From: Lentzea kentuckyensis
GTDB taxonomy: Bacteria > Actinomycetota > Actinomycetes > Mycobacteriales > Pseudonocardiaceae
Length of the DNA: 64,000 nt
Reading direction: 5' to 3'
Assembly (NCBI RefSeq): GCF_002150765.1
Contig: NZ_MUYM01000036.1
Coordinates: 62,001 to 126,000, forward strand
The position numbers and the translations under genes were made by a program. Of this stretch, positions 8,119 to 17,097 are shown in pieces (position 1 is the stretch's first letter; each line of letters begins with the position of its first letter). The notes below the pieces were generated by a model that was given only the letters and a program-made list of their open reading frames with translations, did no database searches and was not told where the DNA came from.

Positions 8119-8640
8119 TCAACCGACATCGGCGTGACGGCCAGCGCACGCGGAGAGCCTCTGCGCCACCAACGATCGGCCGATGGCGTCCAGCTCGGAA
8201 CCATCGGAAACGCACCGATAGTGCACGCCGACCACCACTGGGCCGTCAGGAGCAGGTACATCGCCTCCCACGATGACGACCGGGTACTTCGAGCAGTCCG
8301 CTGTCGCGACGGCGACAGAGCCGAGCAGCAGGCCGCTGAAACCGCTGGACCCGCGTGAGCCGACCACGACGGGCGCGGCCGTCTCAGGCGCTTGCTCCAG
8401 AAGCGTGGCGGCCGTGTTCACCTCAGCTCATGCCTGGATTTCAAGACCAGGAGCAGTCTCTTTCGCGATTGCGACTGCGTCGTGCATCCACCCCATCGAC
8501 ATGTCGTGCAACGCATCACGTGCCGCGCCGGAAACGTCCAGCGCAGCGCCAGCCGCCCAACGGACAGCAAGCTGCGAGCACTCCGGATCCGTTCACACCG
8601 ACCACTACGCTCGGATGACCAATCGGAACGGTGGTACGTC
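8119..8640 (-). pseudogene. Broken universal stress protein gene
   Basis: Universal stress protein motifs appear in order but in different frames. HPSVVVGVNGSG (the ATP-site start) is at 8620-8580. After a frameshift comes AVRWAAGAALD, then a stretch ending in an in-frame TGA near 8430. NTAATLLEQ with VVVGSRGSSGFSGLLLGSV, the nucleotide-binding glycine loop, follows. The start of a second domain, GPVVVGV, is then cut short. No start codon is visible; an ATT at 8621-8623 sits where the ATG would be. At least one frameshift, one stop and internal deletions make it non-functional. It directly follows the Rv1733c-like gene and was probably its operon partner. An intact two-domain copy of the same type is at 36900. 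Confidence 0.8.
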
Positions 8641-9234
8641 TCAACGCCCGGTCCAGTCCGGCGCGGTCAGCTCCCATTCGAGCTGCCACCAGCGCAGGCG
8701 GATCCTCATGCACGCGAACCGCACCAGCACGAACAACAGCGCCATCACACCCGCGATCAGTCCCCACAGCAGCAGGGCGGCGAAGATCGCGTTGAACGCG
8801 GCTCCCTGGTTCGTCATGGGAGGCTCAGTCACGTCACCGCCGAGGTTCACCCAGATCCGCACAGTGGTACCGGCCTCGGCACCGTATGGCGCTCGAACGA
8901 CACCCCGCCGAACAGTTCCATCGGGCATTCGCCAGGACGCGGTCGCCTCGGTCGTCTCCACCATCGCTTCGCTGCTGGAGGCTCCACTCATCGAAGGCGC
9001 GTCCTCCACAAGCACCGCCTCCACCTGAGTCCGGCTCCTCTGCTCGACCTCGACGCGCGACTCGTGCGTCGCGTAGATCTCCGATCCGATCGCACCTGCC
9101 ACCGGGACGGCGAACAGTGTCACCACGACCCCGAGCGCGAGCACCGCGCCCTCGATCCGGTCGCCGTACGTGGCGAGCGGATTGCGTCCGGGAAACACCC
9201 TCCGGACGAGTCGGGACATCAGGTTCGCGGTCAT
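8641..9234 (-). CDS. Rv1733c-like membrane protein
   Basis: The 197-residue protein has two membrane segments. The first (VLALGVVVTLFAVPVAGAIG) is at about residues 29-49 and the second (LLLWGLIAGVMALLFVLV) near residues 155-172. An extracytoplasmic region of about 100 residues lies between them, with RIWVNLGGDVTEPP just before the second helix. FPGRNPLATYGDRIE and this layout match Rv1733c of Mycobacterium tuberculosis, a DosR-regulated latency antigen of unknown function. The ATG at 9234 has GGAGG upstream; a longer opening to 9408 is not supported. A DosR-like box at 9282-9295 drives it. The broken stress-protein gene follows directly. Confidence 0.8.
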   Translation of the reverse strand: MTANLMSRLVRRVFPGRNPLATYGDRIEGAVLALGVVVTLFAVPVAGAIGSEIYATHESRVEVEQRSRTQVEAVLVEDAPSMSGASSSEAMVETTEATASWRMPDGTVRRGVVRAPYGAEAGTTVRIWVNLGGDVTEPPMTNQGAAFNAIFAALLLWGLIAGVMALLFVLVRFACMRIRLRWWQLEWELTAPDWTGR

Positions 9235-9252
9235 GGTCCACCTCCAGAATGA

Positions 9253-9295
9253 AGAATTCCGGGTGGACGCAGTCGTCCCCAGGGACCTTGGTCTC
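9253..9295 (-). promoter_or_regulatory. DosR-like box and -10 for the Rv1733c-like gene
   Basis: On the plus strand GGGACCTTGGTCTC occupies 9282-9295 and is near-palindromic. On the minus strand AATTCT (9253-9258) begins 24 nt from the box. The predicted transcript start leaves a leader of about 12 nt containing the GGAGG site. Confidence 0.75.
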
Positions 9296-9400
9296 GTCAC
9301 CGATGAGCCTCTGGTCTCGCTGAAACGAAGCCTGGATGCGGTGTTCCCGAAATGTGCCGCGGAGCAGCCTGGATCCAACGTCGCACCGCAGGAGAACGCC

Positions 9401-9796
9401 ATGACCACGCCACTTCTCGTCGTAGACCACCAGCCCTACGCGGACGTCAAGGACCGCAGGCTCGCTGTGATGCTCGCCGAGGAAGACGCGGCGGAGGAGC
9501 TCGGGCTCAACCCGCTGGAGCGCGTCTCGTGCCGGCTGCACCGCCGGTGGCTGCACCACTGCGTGCACTCCGCGGACCACGTCATCAAGGTCACCGGCCA
9601 CCGCTGGTGCCGCGACTGCTCCTCAACGGCCTCCGTTGGCGTCGACGAGCTCACCGGTGACGTCCTGGTGCGGTGCGAGTCGTGCCATCGGGCGCCCCGC
9701 ACCTCAGCGACTCAGCAGATCGTCCGTGCGTGCCGGGCGAGCCTCGCCGCTGCGCAGGGCTTCTTCTCCGACGTTCAGACGAGCTTGGCGGCGTGA
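9401..9796 (+). CDS. Small zinc-ribbon-like protein of unknown function
   Basis: The 131-residue soluble protein carries a cluster of potential metal ligands: LHRRWLHHCVHSADHVIK, then HRWCRDCS (C-x-x-C) and VRCESCHRAP (C-x-x-C-H). This suggests one zinc-binding fold in the middle of the chain. An acidic N-terminal helix (DVKDRRLAVMLAEEDAAEELG) and a C-terminal helix flank it. I do not recognise a characterised family, although similar short H/C-rich proteins occur in DosR clusters. The ATG at 9401 follows GGAGAACGCC; the frame open from 9170 is antisense to the Rv1733c-like gene and is not used. Its 3' end overlaps the PPK2 gene by 22 nt, tail to tail. Confidence 0.6.
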   Translation: MTTPLLVVDHQPYADVKDRRLAVMLAEEDAAEELGLNPLERVSCRLHRRWLHHCVHSADHVIKVTGHRWCRDCSSTASVGVDELTGDVLVRCESCHRAPRTSATQQIVRACRASLAAAQGFFSDVQTSLAA

Positions 9797-10566
9797 TCGG
9801 GCACTTCTCGCTGCAGTGCGCGGTCCGTGCGCTGGTAGCCGCTGGTCGGTGGCCGAGCGGGCAGCTTGATCTTCGGTGCGGTGACCTCGTGGTAGTCGAT
9901 CGTGCTGAGCAGGTGGGCGATCATGTTGATCCGCCCCCGTCGCTTGTCGTCGCCTTCGACCACGTACCAGGGTGATTCCTCGATGTCGGTGTGCACCATC
10001 ATCTCGTCCTTGGCGCGCGAGTAATCCTCCCACCGCGTCAACGACTCGAGATCCATCGGCGAGAGCTTCCACCGCTTGAGCGGGTCGTCGAGCCGCTTGC
10101 GGAACCGGCGTTCCTGCTCGGCGTCGCTGACCGAGAACCAGTACTTGCGCAGCAGGACGCCGTCCTCGACCAGCATCCGCTCGAACTGCGGGCACTGCCG
10201 GAGGAACAACCGGTGCTCCTCCGGTGTGCAGTAGCCCATCACGCGTTCGACGCCCGCGCGGTTGTACCAGCTGCGGTCCAGCAGGACGATCTCGCCCGCC
10301 GCCGGCAGATGTGCCACGTAGCGCTGGAAGTACCACTGGGTGCGTTCGCGTTCGCTGGGCGCGGGCAGGGCCACGATCCGGGCGACGCGGGGGTTCAGGT
10401 GCTCGGTGATCCGTTTGATCGCCGAGCCCTTGCCCGCCGCGTCGCGGCCCTCGAACGCCACCACGAGCCGGGCGCCGGTGGCCTTCACCCACTCCTGCAG
10501 CTTCACCAATTCGGTCTGCAACCGCAGCAGCTCCTGCTCGTAGACCTCACGCCCCAGCTTCCCCAT
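9775..10566 (-). CDS. ppk2: Polyphosphate kinase 2 family protein
   Basis: The 263-residue protein has the PPK2 fold. Walker A is VAFEGRDAAGKGSAIKRI (about residues 36-52), the lid module has QWYFQRYV, and Walker B is IVLLDRSWYNRAGVERVMG. EEHRLFLRQCPQFERML and KYWFSVSDAEQERRF follow. PPK2 enzymes phosphorylate ADP or GDP (some AMP) from polyphosphate, regenerating NTP when respiration fails. The subclass cannot be set from sequence reading alone. The ATG at 10566 overlaps the stop of the P-type ATPase gene (ATGA), so it is the last gene of a six-gene stress operon starting at 17020. The longer frame to 10914 is only the ATPase antisense frame. Confidence 0.9.
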   Translation of the reverse strand: MGKLGREVYEQELLRLQTELVKLQEWVKATGARLVVAFEGRDAAGKGSAIKRITEHLNPRVARIVALPAPSERERTQWYFQRYVAHLPAAGEIVLLDRSWYNRAGVERVMGYCTPEEHRLFLRQCPQFERMLVEDGVLLRKYWFSVSDAEQERRFRKRLDDPLKRWKLSPMDLESLTRWEDYSRAKDEMMVHTDIEESPWYVVEGDDKRRGRINMIAHLLSTIDYHEVTAPKIKLPARPPTSGYQRTDRALQREVPDHAAKLV

Positions 10567-13091
10567 CAGCTCCCGTTCCCGTGGCGCTGCCGCCACTTCT
10601 CCAGCTCCACGACGACATAGGCCGCCGCACTCAGCATGAAGACCACCAGCCACGGCTGCCACCCGAGCGGAGCGGTGTGGAACAGCGTGTTCATGAACGG
10701 CACGTAGGTCAGCAACAACTGCAGCCCCACCGTCAGCGCCACCCCCACCCACAGCCACCGGTTCGGTCCGGTGCTCGGCCGCCACTTCTCCAGCGACCGG
10801 CAGTTGACCAGATACGCGATCTGGGCGCCGACGAACACGTTCACGGCGACCGTGCGCGCGACCTCCAGCGTGGCGCCCGAGGCGAGCTGCCAGCGAAACG
10901 CGCCGAACGAGCACGCGAGCAGGATCGCGGAGACGAACACGATGCGGCCAACGAGCTGCCGAGTCAGCAATGGCAACGACGGCGGCAACGGCGGTCTGTT
11001 CATCACGTCCGCTTCGCGCGGTTCGAAGCCCAGCGTGAGCCCCAGGGCGACCGCGGTGGTCATGTTGATCCAGAGGATCTGCACCGGCAGAATCGGCAAC
11101 GCCGCACCGAGCAGGATCGCCGTGAGGATCACCAGGCCCTCAGCCATGTTGGTGGGCAGCGTCCAGATGATGAACTTGCGCAGGTTGTCGAAGACCGCGC
11201 GGCCTTCCTCCACGGCGGCGCGGATCGATGAGAAGTTGTCGTCGGTCAGCACCATGTCCGCGGCCTGCTTGGCCACCTCGGTGCCGCCCTTTCCCATCGC
11301 CACACCGATGTCCGCGCGACGCAACGCCGGGGCGTCGTTCACGCCGTCGCCGGTCATCGCGACGACCTCGCCGCCGGCCTGGAACTCCTTGACCAGCCGC
11401 AGTTTCTCCTCGGGCGCGACGCGGGCGTGGACGGAGGAGATGCCGAACTCCGCCGCGATCGTGCGGGCGGTGGCCGGGTGGTCTCCGGTGATCATCTTGA
11501 CCTCGATGCCGGCGGCCTGGCAGGCGTGCACGGCCTCGATGGCCTCGGGGCGGGCGGGGTCGCTCATGGCGACGACGCCGAGGAACTCCACGTTGCCCCG
11601 CAAGCCTTCCTCGGACAGCTCCGCACCGGCCACACGTCCGATCGCCAGCACACGCAGTCCGGCCTGGGCCAGTTCCTCGGCTTCGGCGCAGTGGTCGAGC
11701 CCGGCGAGGGCGAGCACGCGTTCGACCGCGCCCTTGACGTACACGACGTCGTTCGCGTGCCGCGTCGCCATGAACAGCCGTTCCGAGCTGAACGGCAGCG
11801 TGTCCACTCGTTCCGGCACGTCGTCGTGGGAGAGCCCGGCCTTGCGCGCGGCTACGACAAGCGCGGCCTCGGTCGGATCCCCGACGGGCAGCCAGCGCTC
11901 GCCGTCTTGAACGATGCGCGCGTCGTTGCACGCCAGACCGGCCAGCAGGCACTCGCGCAACGCTGGAGTCGCCGTGGGCGTGACGGTTCCGCTCGGGGCG
12001 TAGCCGATGCCGGATAGCTCGAACCGCCTGTCCCCCGCGATCACCGTGCCGACGGTCATCGCGTTGGCGGTGAGGGTTCCGGTCTTGTCGGTGCAGATGA
12101 CCGTGGTGCTGCCCAGGGTCTCGACAGCGGGCAATCGCCGGATGATCGCGTTGCGGCGGGCCATCCGGGCCACCCCGATCGCCAGCGTCACGGTGACGGC
12201 GGCGGGCAGGCCCTCCGGGATCGCGCCGACCGCGAGAGCCACAGCCGCGGTGACCATCTCGGCGAGCGGCTCGCCGCGCAGCACGCCGACCACGACGCTG
12301 ACCGCCGCGAGCCCGAGGATCACCACAGTCAGGATCTGGCTGAACCGCGCGAGCTTGCGCGTGAGCGGCGTCTCGACGGTCGCAGTCGTGCTCACCAACC
12401 GGTGCACCCGGCCGATCTCGGTGTCCGTGCCGGTGGCGACCACGACACCACGCCCGCCGCCCGCGGTCACGAGCGTGCCGGAGTAGGCCATGTTGGTGCG
12501 GTCGGCCAGCGCGGTGTCCGAGGGCAACGCCACCGGGCTCTTCGCCACCGGCAGAGACTCACCGGTCAGCGCCGACTCGTCGATGCGCAGCTCCTTCGTG
12601 GTGACCAGCCGGAGATCAGCGCCGACCTGGTCGCCCGCCTCCAGCACGACCAGGTCGCCCGGAACGAGCTCCGCGGACGGCACCCGTGCGGTGAGACCGT
12701 CGCGCACGACGGTCACCTCGGTGCGTACCATCGCCGTCAAAGCGTCCAGTGCGCGTTCGGCACGCGCCTCCTGGATGAACCCGATGACGGCGTTGACCAC
12801 GACGACGCCGAACACCACGGAAGCGTCCACGATCTCGCCTAGAGCCGCGGTGATGCCCGCGGCCACCAGCAGAACGTAGATGAGCGGGTGGTGCAGCTGT
12901 CCGAGCAGCCGCACCACCCAGCTCTGCCCGCGCTGGGCGGGCAGCTCGTTCGGCCCGAGCGCGGCCAGCCGGTCCCGCCATTGGGCGCTGGACAGGCCGG
13001 TGACCTCGTCGCTCTTCGCGATCAGGACGACCTCGGCCACCGGCAGTCCGTGATGGATGACGTCCTCGCGGTCAGCCGTGCTCAGCGGCAT
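10566..13091 (-). CDS. Cation-transporting P-type ATPase, CtpF-like
   Basis: The 841-residue protein is a P2-type pump: TGES at residues 176-179, PEGLPA at about 292-297, DKTGTLT with the phosphorylated Asp at about 335, KGAVER and TGDGVNDAPALRRADIGVAMG. Four C-terminal helices are present (VQILWINMTTAVALGLTLGFEP onward). DosR-regulated CtpF (Rv1997) of M. tuberculosis is a close functional parallel and has been linked to calcium transport; the ion here is inferred only. The ATG at 13091 lies inside the 3' end of the CBS gene (20-nt overlap), and the stop overlaps the start of ppk2. Expression is probably from the box at 17080. Confidence 0.88.
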   Translation of the reverse strand: MPLSTADREDVIHHGLPVAEVVLIAKSDEVTGLSSAQWRDRLAALGPNELPAQRGQSWVVRLLGQLHHPLIYVLLVAAGITAALGEIVDASVVFGVVVVNAVIGFIQEARAERALDALTAMVRTEVTVVRDGLTARVPSAELVPGDLVVLEAGDQVGADLRLVTTKELRIDESALTGESLPVAKSPVALPSDTALADRTNMAYSGTLVTAGGGRGVVVATGTDTEIGRVHRLVSTTATVETPLTRKLARFSQILTVVILGLAAVSVVVGVLRGEPLAEMVTAAVALAVGAIPEGLPAAVTVTLAIGVARMARRNAIIRRLPAVETLGSTTVICTDKTGTLTANAMTVGTVIAGDRRFELSGIGYAPSGTVTPTATPALRECLLAGLACNDARIVQDGERWLPVGDPTEAALVVAARKAGLSHDDVPERVDTLPFSSERLFMATRHANDVVYVKGAVERVLALAGLDHCAEAEELAQAGLRVLAIGRVAGAELSEEGLRGNVEFLGVVAMSDPARPEAIEAVHACQAAGIEVKMITGDHPATARTIAAEFGISSVHARVAPEEKLRLVKEFQAGGEVVAMTGDGVNDAPALRRADIGVAMGKGGTEVAKQAADMVLTDDNFSSIRAAVEEGRAVFDNLRKFIIWTLPTNMAEGLVILTAILLGAALPILPVQILWINMTTAVALGLTLGFEPREADVMNRPPLPPSLPLLTRQLVGRIVFVSAILLACSFGAFRWQLASGATLEVARTVAVNVFVGAQIAYLVNCRSLEKWRPSTGPNRWLWVGVALTVGLQLLLTYVPFMNTLFHTAPLGWQPWLVVFMLSAAAYVVVELEKWRQRHGNGS

Positions 13092-13467
13092 GGCCCACTC
13101 GCAGGTGCGGGTCGTCGTGACTGATGGCCCGCAGCACGTCGAGCCGGGTGACCATGCCGATGATCTGGCCGTTGTCGAGCACCGGCACGCAGAGAACCTC
13201 GTACCGGGTCATCGCCTCGAAGAGCGTCGCCACGTCGAACTCCGGCCCGACCGTCAGCACCGGCTGCGACATGACCCGCTCGACCTTGGGCGCGTCGTCC
13301 TCGCCGCGGCGGCAACCGGCTTTGGTCACCACACCGAGGAATACGCCCCCATCGACGACGGGCAGCATCGTCAGACCGAAGTCGTCCATCAGCCCCTCGG
13401 CGTGGCGGGCGAAGTCGCGCGGTCCGACGGTGACTAGTGGTCGGATCATCGCGTCGGCGGCCTTCAT
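13072..13467 (-). CDS. CBS-domain pair protein, Hrp1-like
   Basis: The 131-residue protein consists of two CBS motifs. The first is MKAADAMIRPLVTVGPRDFARHAEGLMDDFGLTMLPVVDGG with VTKAG. The second is VMSQPVLTVGPEFDVATLFEAMTRYEVLCVPVLDNGQIIGMVTRLDVLRA. Such stand-alone pairs bind adenosine nucleotides as energy sensors. Hypoxic response protein 1 (Rv2626c) is the DosR-regulated counterpart in mycobacteria. The ATG at 13467 overlaps the stop of the stress-protein gene (ATGA), and the 3' end overlaps the ATPase start. Two cysteines are present (in CRRG and VLCVP), but no disulfide assignment can be made. Confidence 0.85.
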   Translation of the reverse strand: MKAADAMIRPLVTVGPRDFARHAEGLMDDFGLTMLPVVDGGVFLGVVTKAGCRRGEDDAPKVERVMSQPVLTVGPEFDVATLFEAMTRYEVLCVPVLDNGQIIGMVTRLDVLRAISHDDPHLRVGHAAEHG

Positions 13468-13913
13468 CGCGTGCTCTCCGCGAGCTCGCGGTCGTTCACC
13501 GGGATGACGACGATCGGCGCGTGCGCGTGCCGCACGACGTGCATGCTCGTCGAACCCAGGACGATCTGCCGGATCCGGTGCCCGGTGTGCGAGGCGACGA
13601 CCAGCATCGCGGCACCTTCCGATGCCCGCTCGAGCGTCTCGGCCGCGTCGCCGCGCAGGCTCTTGCGGACGATCTCGGGCAGCTCCTGCCGCCTCGCCTC
13701 GGCCGCCTGCAGCGCCTTCTCGATCAACGCTTCCGACTCGGCCCGCACGCGCTGCTCGGTGGTCTCGGTCCAGTCGGACAGGGCCTCGAAGGTCCAGGCG
13801 TGGACGACGTGCACCGGGCATCCGCGCACGACGGCCTCGTCCAGCGCCCATTCCAGTGCTCGGTCCGACGCGGGCGTTCCGTCGATGCCCACCACGATCG
13901 GCTTGGTGCTCAT
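13464..13913 (-). CDS. Universal stress protein, single domain
   Basis: The 149-residue single UspA domain begins TKPIVVGIDGTPASDRALEW and continues with GCPVHVVHAW. The nucleotide-binding loop is LVVASHTGHRIRQIVLGSTSMHVVRHAHAPIVVIP. The loop reads SHTGH-R-x9-GS, close to the G-2x-G-9x-G(S/T) ATP motif but with the first glycine replaced, so ATP binding is uncertain. The ATG at 13913 is 31 nt downstream of the acyl-CoA synthetase stop. It is the third gene of the operon that starts at 17020. GGGAGAACAG upstream serves as ribosome binding site. Confidence 0.88.
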   Translation of the reverse strand: MSTKPIVVGIDGTPASDRALEWALDEAVVRGCPVHVVHAWTFEALSDWTETTEQRVRAESEALIEKALQAAEARRQELPEIVRKSLRGDAAETLERASEGAAMLVVASHTGHRIRQIVLGSTSMHVVRHAHAPIVVIPVNDRELAESTR

Positions 13914-13944
13914 GGCTGTTCTCCCTCGGTTTCGGCGCTTCTGG

Positions 13945-16520
13945 TCAGGTGGTGCGCAAGCGGCGCAGGAACGGATCGGTGTGCTCGGCCTGGGCAACGC
14001 GCACTCGCGCGTCCACGACCACGCATCCCGTGTCCGTCAGCACCAACGGGTTGATGTCGAGCTCGACGACCTCCGGCAATGCGCCGGCCAGTTCGGCCAC
14101 TCGCAGCAGCACGTCCCGCACGGCCTGTTCGTCTGTCCCCGCGAGTACGTGGCCCGCGGTGCGGAAGCCGTGCAGGAGGTCGTCGGCGTCCGCTGTGGAC
14201 AGTGGTGTGAGTGCGGCGGCCCGGTCGTCAAGCAGATCGGTGTCCACGCCGCCGAGCCCGGTGACTACCAGCGGTCCGAACTTCTCGTCGGTGACGACAC
14301 CGACCAGCAGTTCACGGCCACCAGAAGCCATCGGTTGCACGAACACGCCGCGCAAGCGGTCGCCGAAGCGCTCCTGGAACGCGCGGAAGGCTTCCACCAC
14401 CCCACCCGCGTCGTTGACGCCGAGTTCCACGCCGCCTCCCTTGCTCTTGTGCAGCAGGTCGTCGGCGAGGCCTTGAGCGCGACCGGGACGTTGTAGGCCT
14501 GCTGGGCGGCCACCGCGTGCTCCGCGGTCGTCGCGAGCGTTCCGCCGAGCACCGGCAGTCCGAACGCGGTCAGCAGTGACACGACCTCGTCCGGCGGCAG
14601 CCAGCCCTGTCCTTGGGCCACGATCGCCTTCGCCGCGTCGAGGTCGATCCGGCCCAGGCGGGCGAACTCCCTCGGCCGGGCCAGCCAGTCCGCGCGCTCT
14701 ACCAGCCGTGCGAGTGCCGCGGCGGCGCGAGCGGGCTCGGCGTAGCAGGGCACTTCGCCCGCGAGCCGTTCGATCTGGCCGGTACGCGCCGCGAGCACCG
14801 GTTTGCCGGCGATGTTGTGCACGCCGCCGGTGGGATCGCCGAGTGCGGTCGGCACCGTCACGGTGATCACGGCGTCGACAGCGGGGTCCGCGCCGATGAT
14901 GTCGAGGCATCGGGCGAAGGTCTCCTCATCGACGACCGCGGTGGTGTCGACCGGGTTGTGCACGCTGGCCGTTTGCGGGACCAGCTGGGCCAACGACTTG
15001 CGGGTCTCGTCGCCGAGTGTGGCCATGTGCAGGCCTTGGCGGACACAGGCGTCCGCGGCGAGCACACCGAGTCCGCCGGCGTTGCTCAGCACGGCGACCG
15101 ACCGTCCACTCGGGAGCGGTTGCCAGCTCAGCGCCATCACGGTGTCGGTCAGTTCCGGCACACTGTCGACCGCGATCACGCCCGCCTGACGGAACAAGGC
15201 GTCCCTGGTGACCGACGGGGTCGCGGTGGACGCGGTGTGCGAGGCGGCGGCGCGCTGCCCGGCTTCGCTGGTGGCGGCGCGGATGGCGAGGACCGGCTTG
15301 CTCGCGGCGACCCGGCGGGCGATGCGGGCGAACTTGCGCGGGTTGCCGAAAGACTCCAGGTACAGCGCGATGATCGCCGTCTCACGGTCCTGTTCCCACC
15401 ACATCAGCAGGTCGTTGCTGCTGATGTCGAGCTTGTCGCCGGTGGAGACCAGGTTCGACAGGCCGAGGCCGAGACGGCGCAGCTCCTCCTGCACGCCGAT
15501 CGCGACGCCGCCGGACTGGGTGACCAGCCCGATGCGTCCGGCGAGCGTGCTGTGATCGGCGAACGTCGCGTTCATCCGCACACCGGGCGAACTCGTCGAC
15601 ACCCCGAGGCAGTTCGGTCCGACGAGGCGCATGCCGTGCGCACGGACCGGCTTCAGCAGTTCCTCCGCGTTCACGCCGGACGAGATGACGACCAGCGCAC
15701 GAACGCCGCGGCGACCGCACTCTTCAGCAACGGCGGGAACAGCTTTCGCCGGTACGCACAGCACCGCCAGTTCGGGCGCCTCCGGCAGCTCGCCGACCGA
15801 GCTGTAGGAGTCGACACCGGCCACGGACTTCGCGTGCGGGTTCACCGCGTACAGGTCGCCGGTGAAGTTGCCGTCGACCAGGTTGTGCAGCACCGCGTGC
15901 CCGACCGAACCAGCCGATCGTCCGGCGCCGATCACGGCGATCGACGTGGGCCGCAGCACGTGGGTCAGGCTCGCGACGTCGGCGCACGACTCCCTGGCGC
16001 TCGTCGCGTCGAGGTAGGCCTCGCCGGGCTCGAGGACGAGCTCGACGTAGATGACCTCACCGTCGGGCACGATCGAGGTGACGAGTCCCATGTCGGTGAA
16101 CACCCGCAACATCCGGCCGTTGATGGTGAGCACCTCGGCGGTGAAGCGGCGCACGCCCCGGCTGCGCGCCAGCGACGCCAGGTGCTCCAGCAGCAGGGTG
16201 CCGACGCCGTGGGCCTGCTCGGCGTGCGACACGACCAGCGCGACCTCCGCGAAGTCCGTGTCGCGCACCACCACGTAGCTCGCGGCGCCCAGCAGCCGGC
16301 CTTCGCGGTACGCGCCGAGCACTACGTGCCGGGGCGCGTCGGGCGAGACCATCCGACCGACGAAGTCCTCCAGCTGTCGTGGCGACGTGCTGAAGAACCG
16401 GAGATACTGGTCCTCGATCGGCAGTCCGCGGTGCAGTTCGAGCAGGGCCGACACGTCGTCCGGCCCCAGTTCGCGCACCGTCACGACCGATCCGTCCGTC
16501 AGCAACGCCGCCGCGTTCAC
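13945..16520 (-). pseudogene. GNAT-fused NDP-forming acyl-CoA synthetase, apparent frameshift
   Basis: The GTG at 16520 opens a frame with an N-terminal GNAT acetyltransferase domain (about residues 10-165, with GVGTLLLEHLASLARSRG). A CoA-binding Rossmann domain (SIAVIGAGRSAGSVGHAV), a succinyl-CoA-ligase-like domain and ATP-grasp follow. AAASHTAS keeps the His that becomes phosphorylated in ADP-forming synthetases. The frame breaks near 14470: it reads VPVALKAS, while the ATP-grasp continuation LADDLLHKSKGGGVELGV to the stop at 13945 is in another frame. Loss of one GGCC from an AAGGCCGGCCTCGCC run would explain it. The intact protein would be about 858 residues, a lysine-acetylating or acyl-CoA-forming enzyme. 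The start overlaps the upstream stress-protein stop (GTGA). Confidence 0.82.
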
Positions 16521-17020
16521 AGCAGCGGTCCCGGTGTCAGCGGCACAGCCGCAGCAGCGGGCTTGTGCTCCTGCTCGACCTTCGGCTCACGGATCACGAC
16601 GACCGGGCACGACGCGTGGTGCACGCAGTACGAGCTGACCGAGCCGAGGATGATCCCGGCGAGCGTGCTGTGACCGCGGTTGCCGACCACGAGCAGCTCC
16701 GCGTCCTTCGACGCCTTGGCAAGGACGTCCCTGGGATCGCCCTCGACCAGGATCGGCCGGATCTCCACGCCCTCGAACCCCTGCACCGCGGCGTCGAGGT
16801 TCTTCCGCGCCGTTTCCTTCATCGCCTGCGGCGACAACGCCATCAGCACCTCGGCCGGCACCGGGCCGATCATCACGCCGTAGTCCGGATGCCACGCCGA
16901 GACAACGTCGACCGGGCACCCACGCCGCCGAGCATCCTCGACGGCCCACCGCAACGCCGCCTGTGCGGCGGACGATCCATCAACTCCGACCACCACGGGC
17001 CGGGACTCGTTCTCGCTCAT
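16517..17020 (-). CDS. Universal stress protein, single domain (first gene of stress operon)
   Basis: The 167-residue UspA domain begins SRPVVVGVDGSSAAQAALRW, with GCPVDVVSAWHPDYG and the complete ATP loop VVGNRGHSTLAGIILGSVSSYCVHHASCPVVVI. This fits G-2x-G-9x-GS, so it should bind ATP. The C-terminal tail (EPKVEQEHKPAAAAVPL) is disordered. The ATG at 17020 is the first gene after the perfect DosR-like box at 17080. It heads the run USP, acyl-CoA synthetase, USP, CBS protein, P-type ATPase, PPK2. A longer frame to 17236 covers the DUF4010 gene in antisense and is not used. Confidence 0.9.
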   Translation of the reverse strand: MSENESRPVVVGVDGSSAAQAALRWAVEDARRRGCPVDVVSAWHPDYGVMIGPVPAEVLMALSPQAMKETARKNLDAAVQGFEGVEIRPILVEGDPRDVLAKASKDAELLVVGNRGHSTLAGIILGSVSSYCVHHASCPVVVIREPKVEQEHKPAAAAVPLTPGPLL

Positions 17021-17079
17021 GTACTTCAGCCTCGCGGTCCGCGCCGCAGCGGGTGAGTGCCCGCAGTCCCGCACCGTTC

Positions 17080-17093
17080 GGGACCTTCGTCCC
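17080..17093 (-). promoter_or_regulatory. Perfect DosR-like box upstream of the six-gene stress operon
   Basis: GGGACCTTCGTCCC is a full GGGAC-N4-GTCCC palindrome. It begins 60 nt before the ATG at 17020 and only 4 nt after the stop of the DUF4010 gene on the same strand. No convincing -10 hexamer was found at the usual spacing (TCACCC or CACTCA are the nearest). Confidence 0.8.
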
Positions 17094-17097
17094 CGCC

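Noticed and set aside
14613..16673. Open frame of about 690 codons on the plus strand opposite the acyl-CoA synthetase
   Set aside because: It is antisense to a gene with clear GNAT, CoA-binding and ligase motifs; no protein family is visible.
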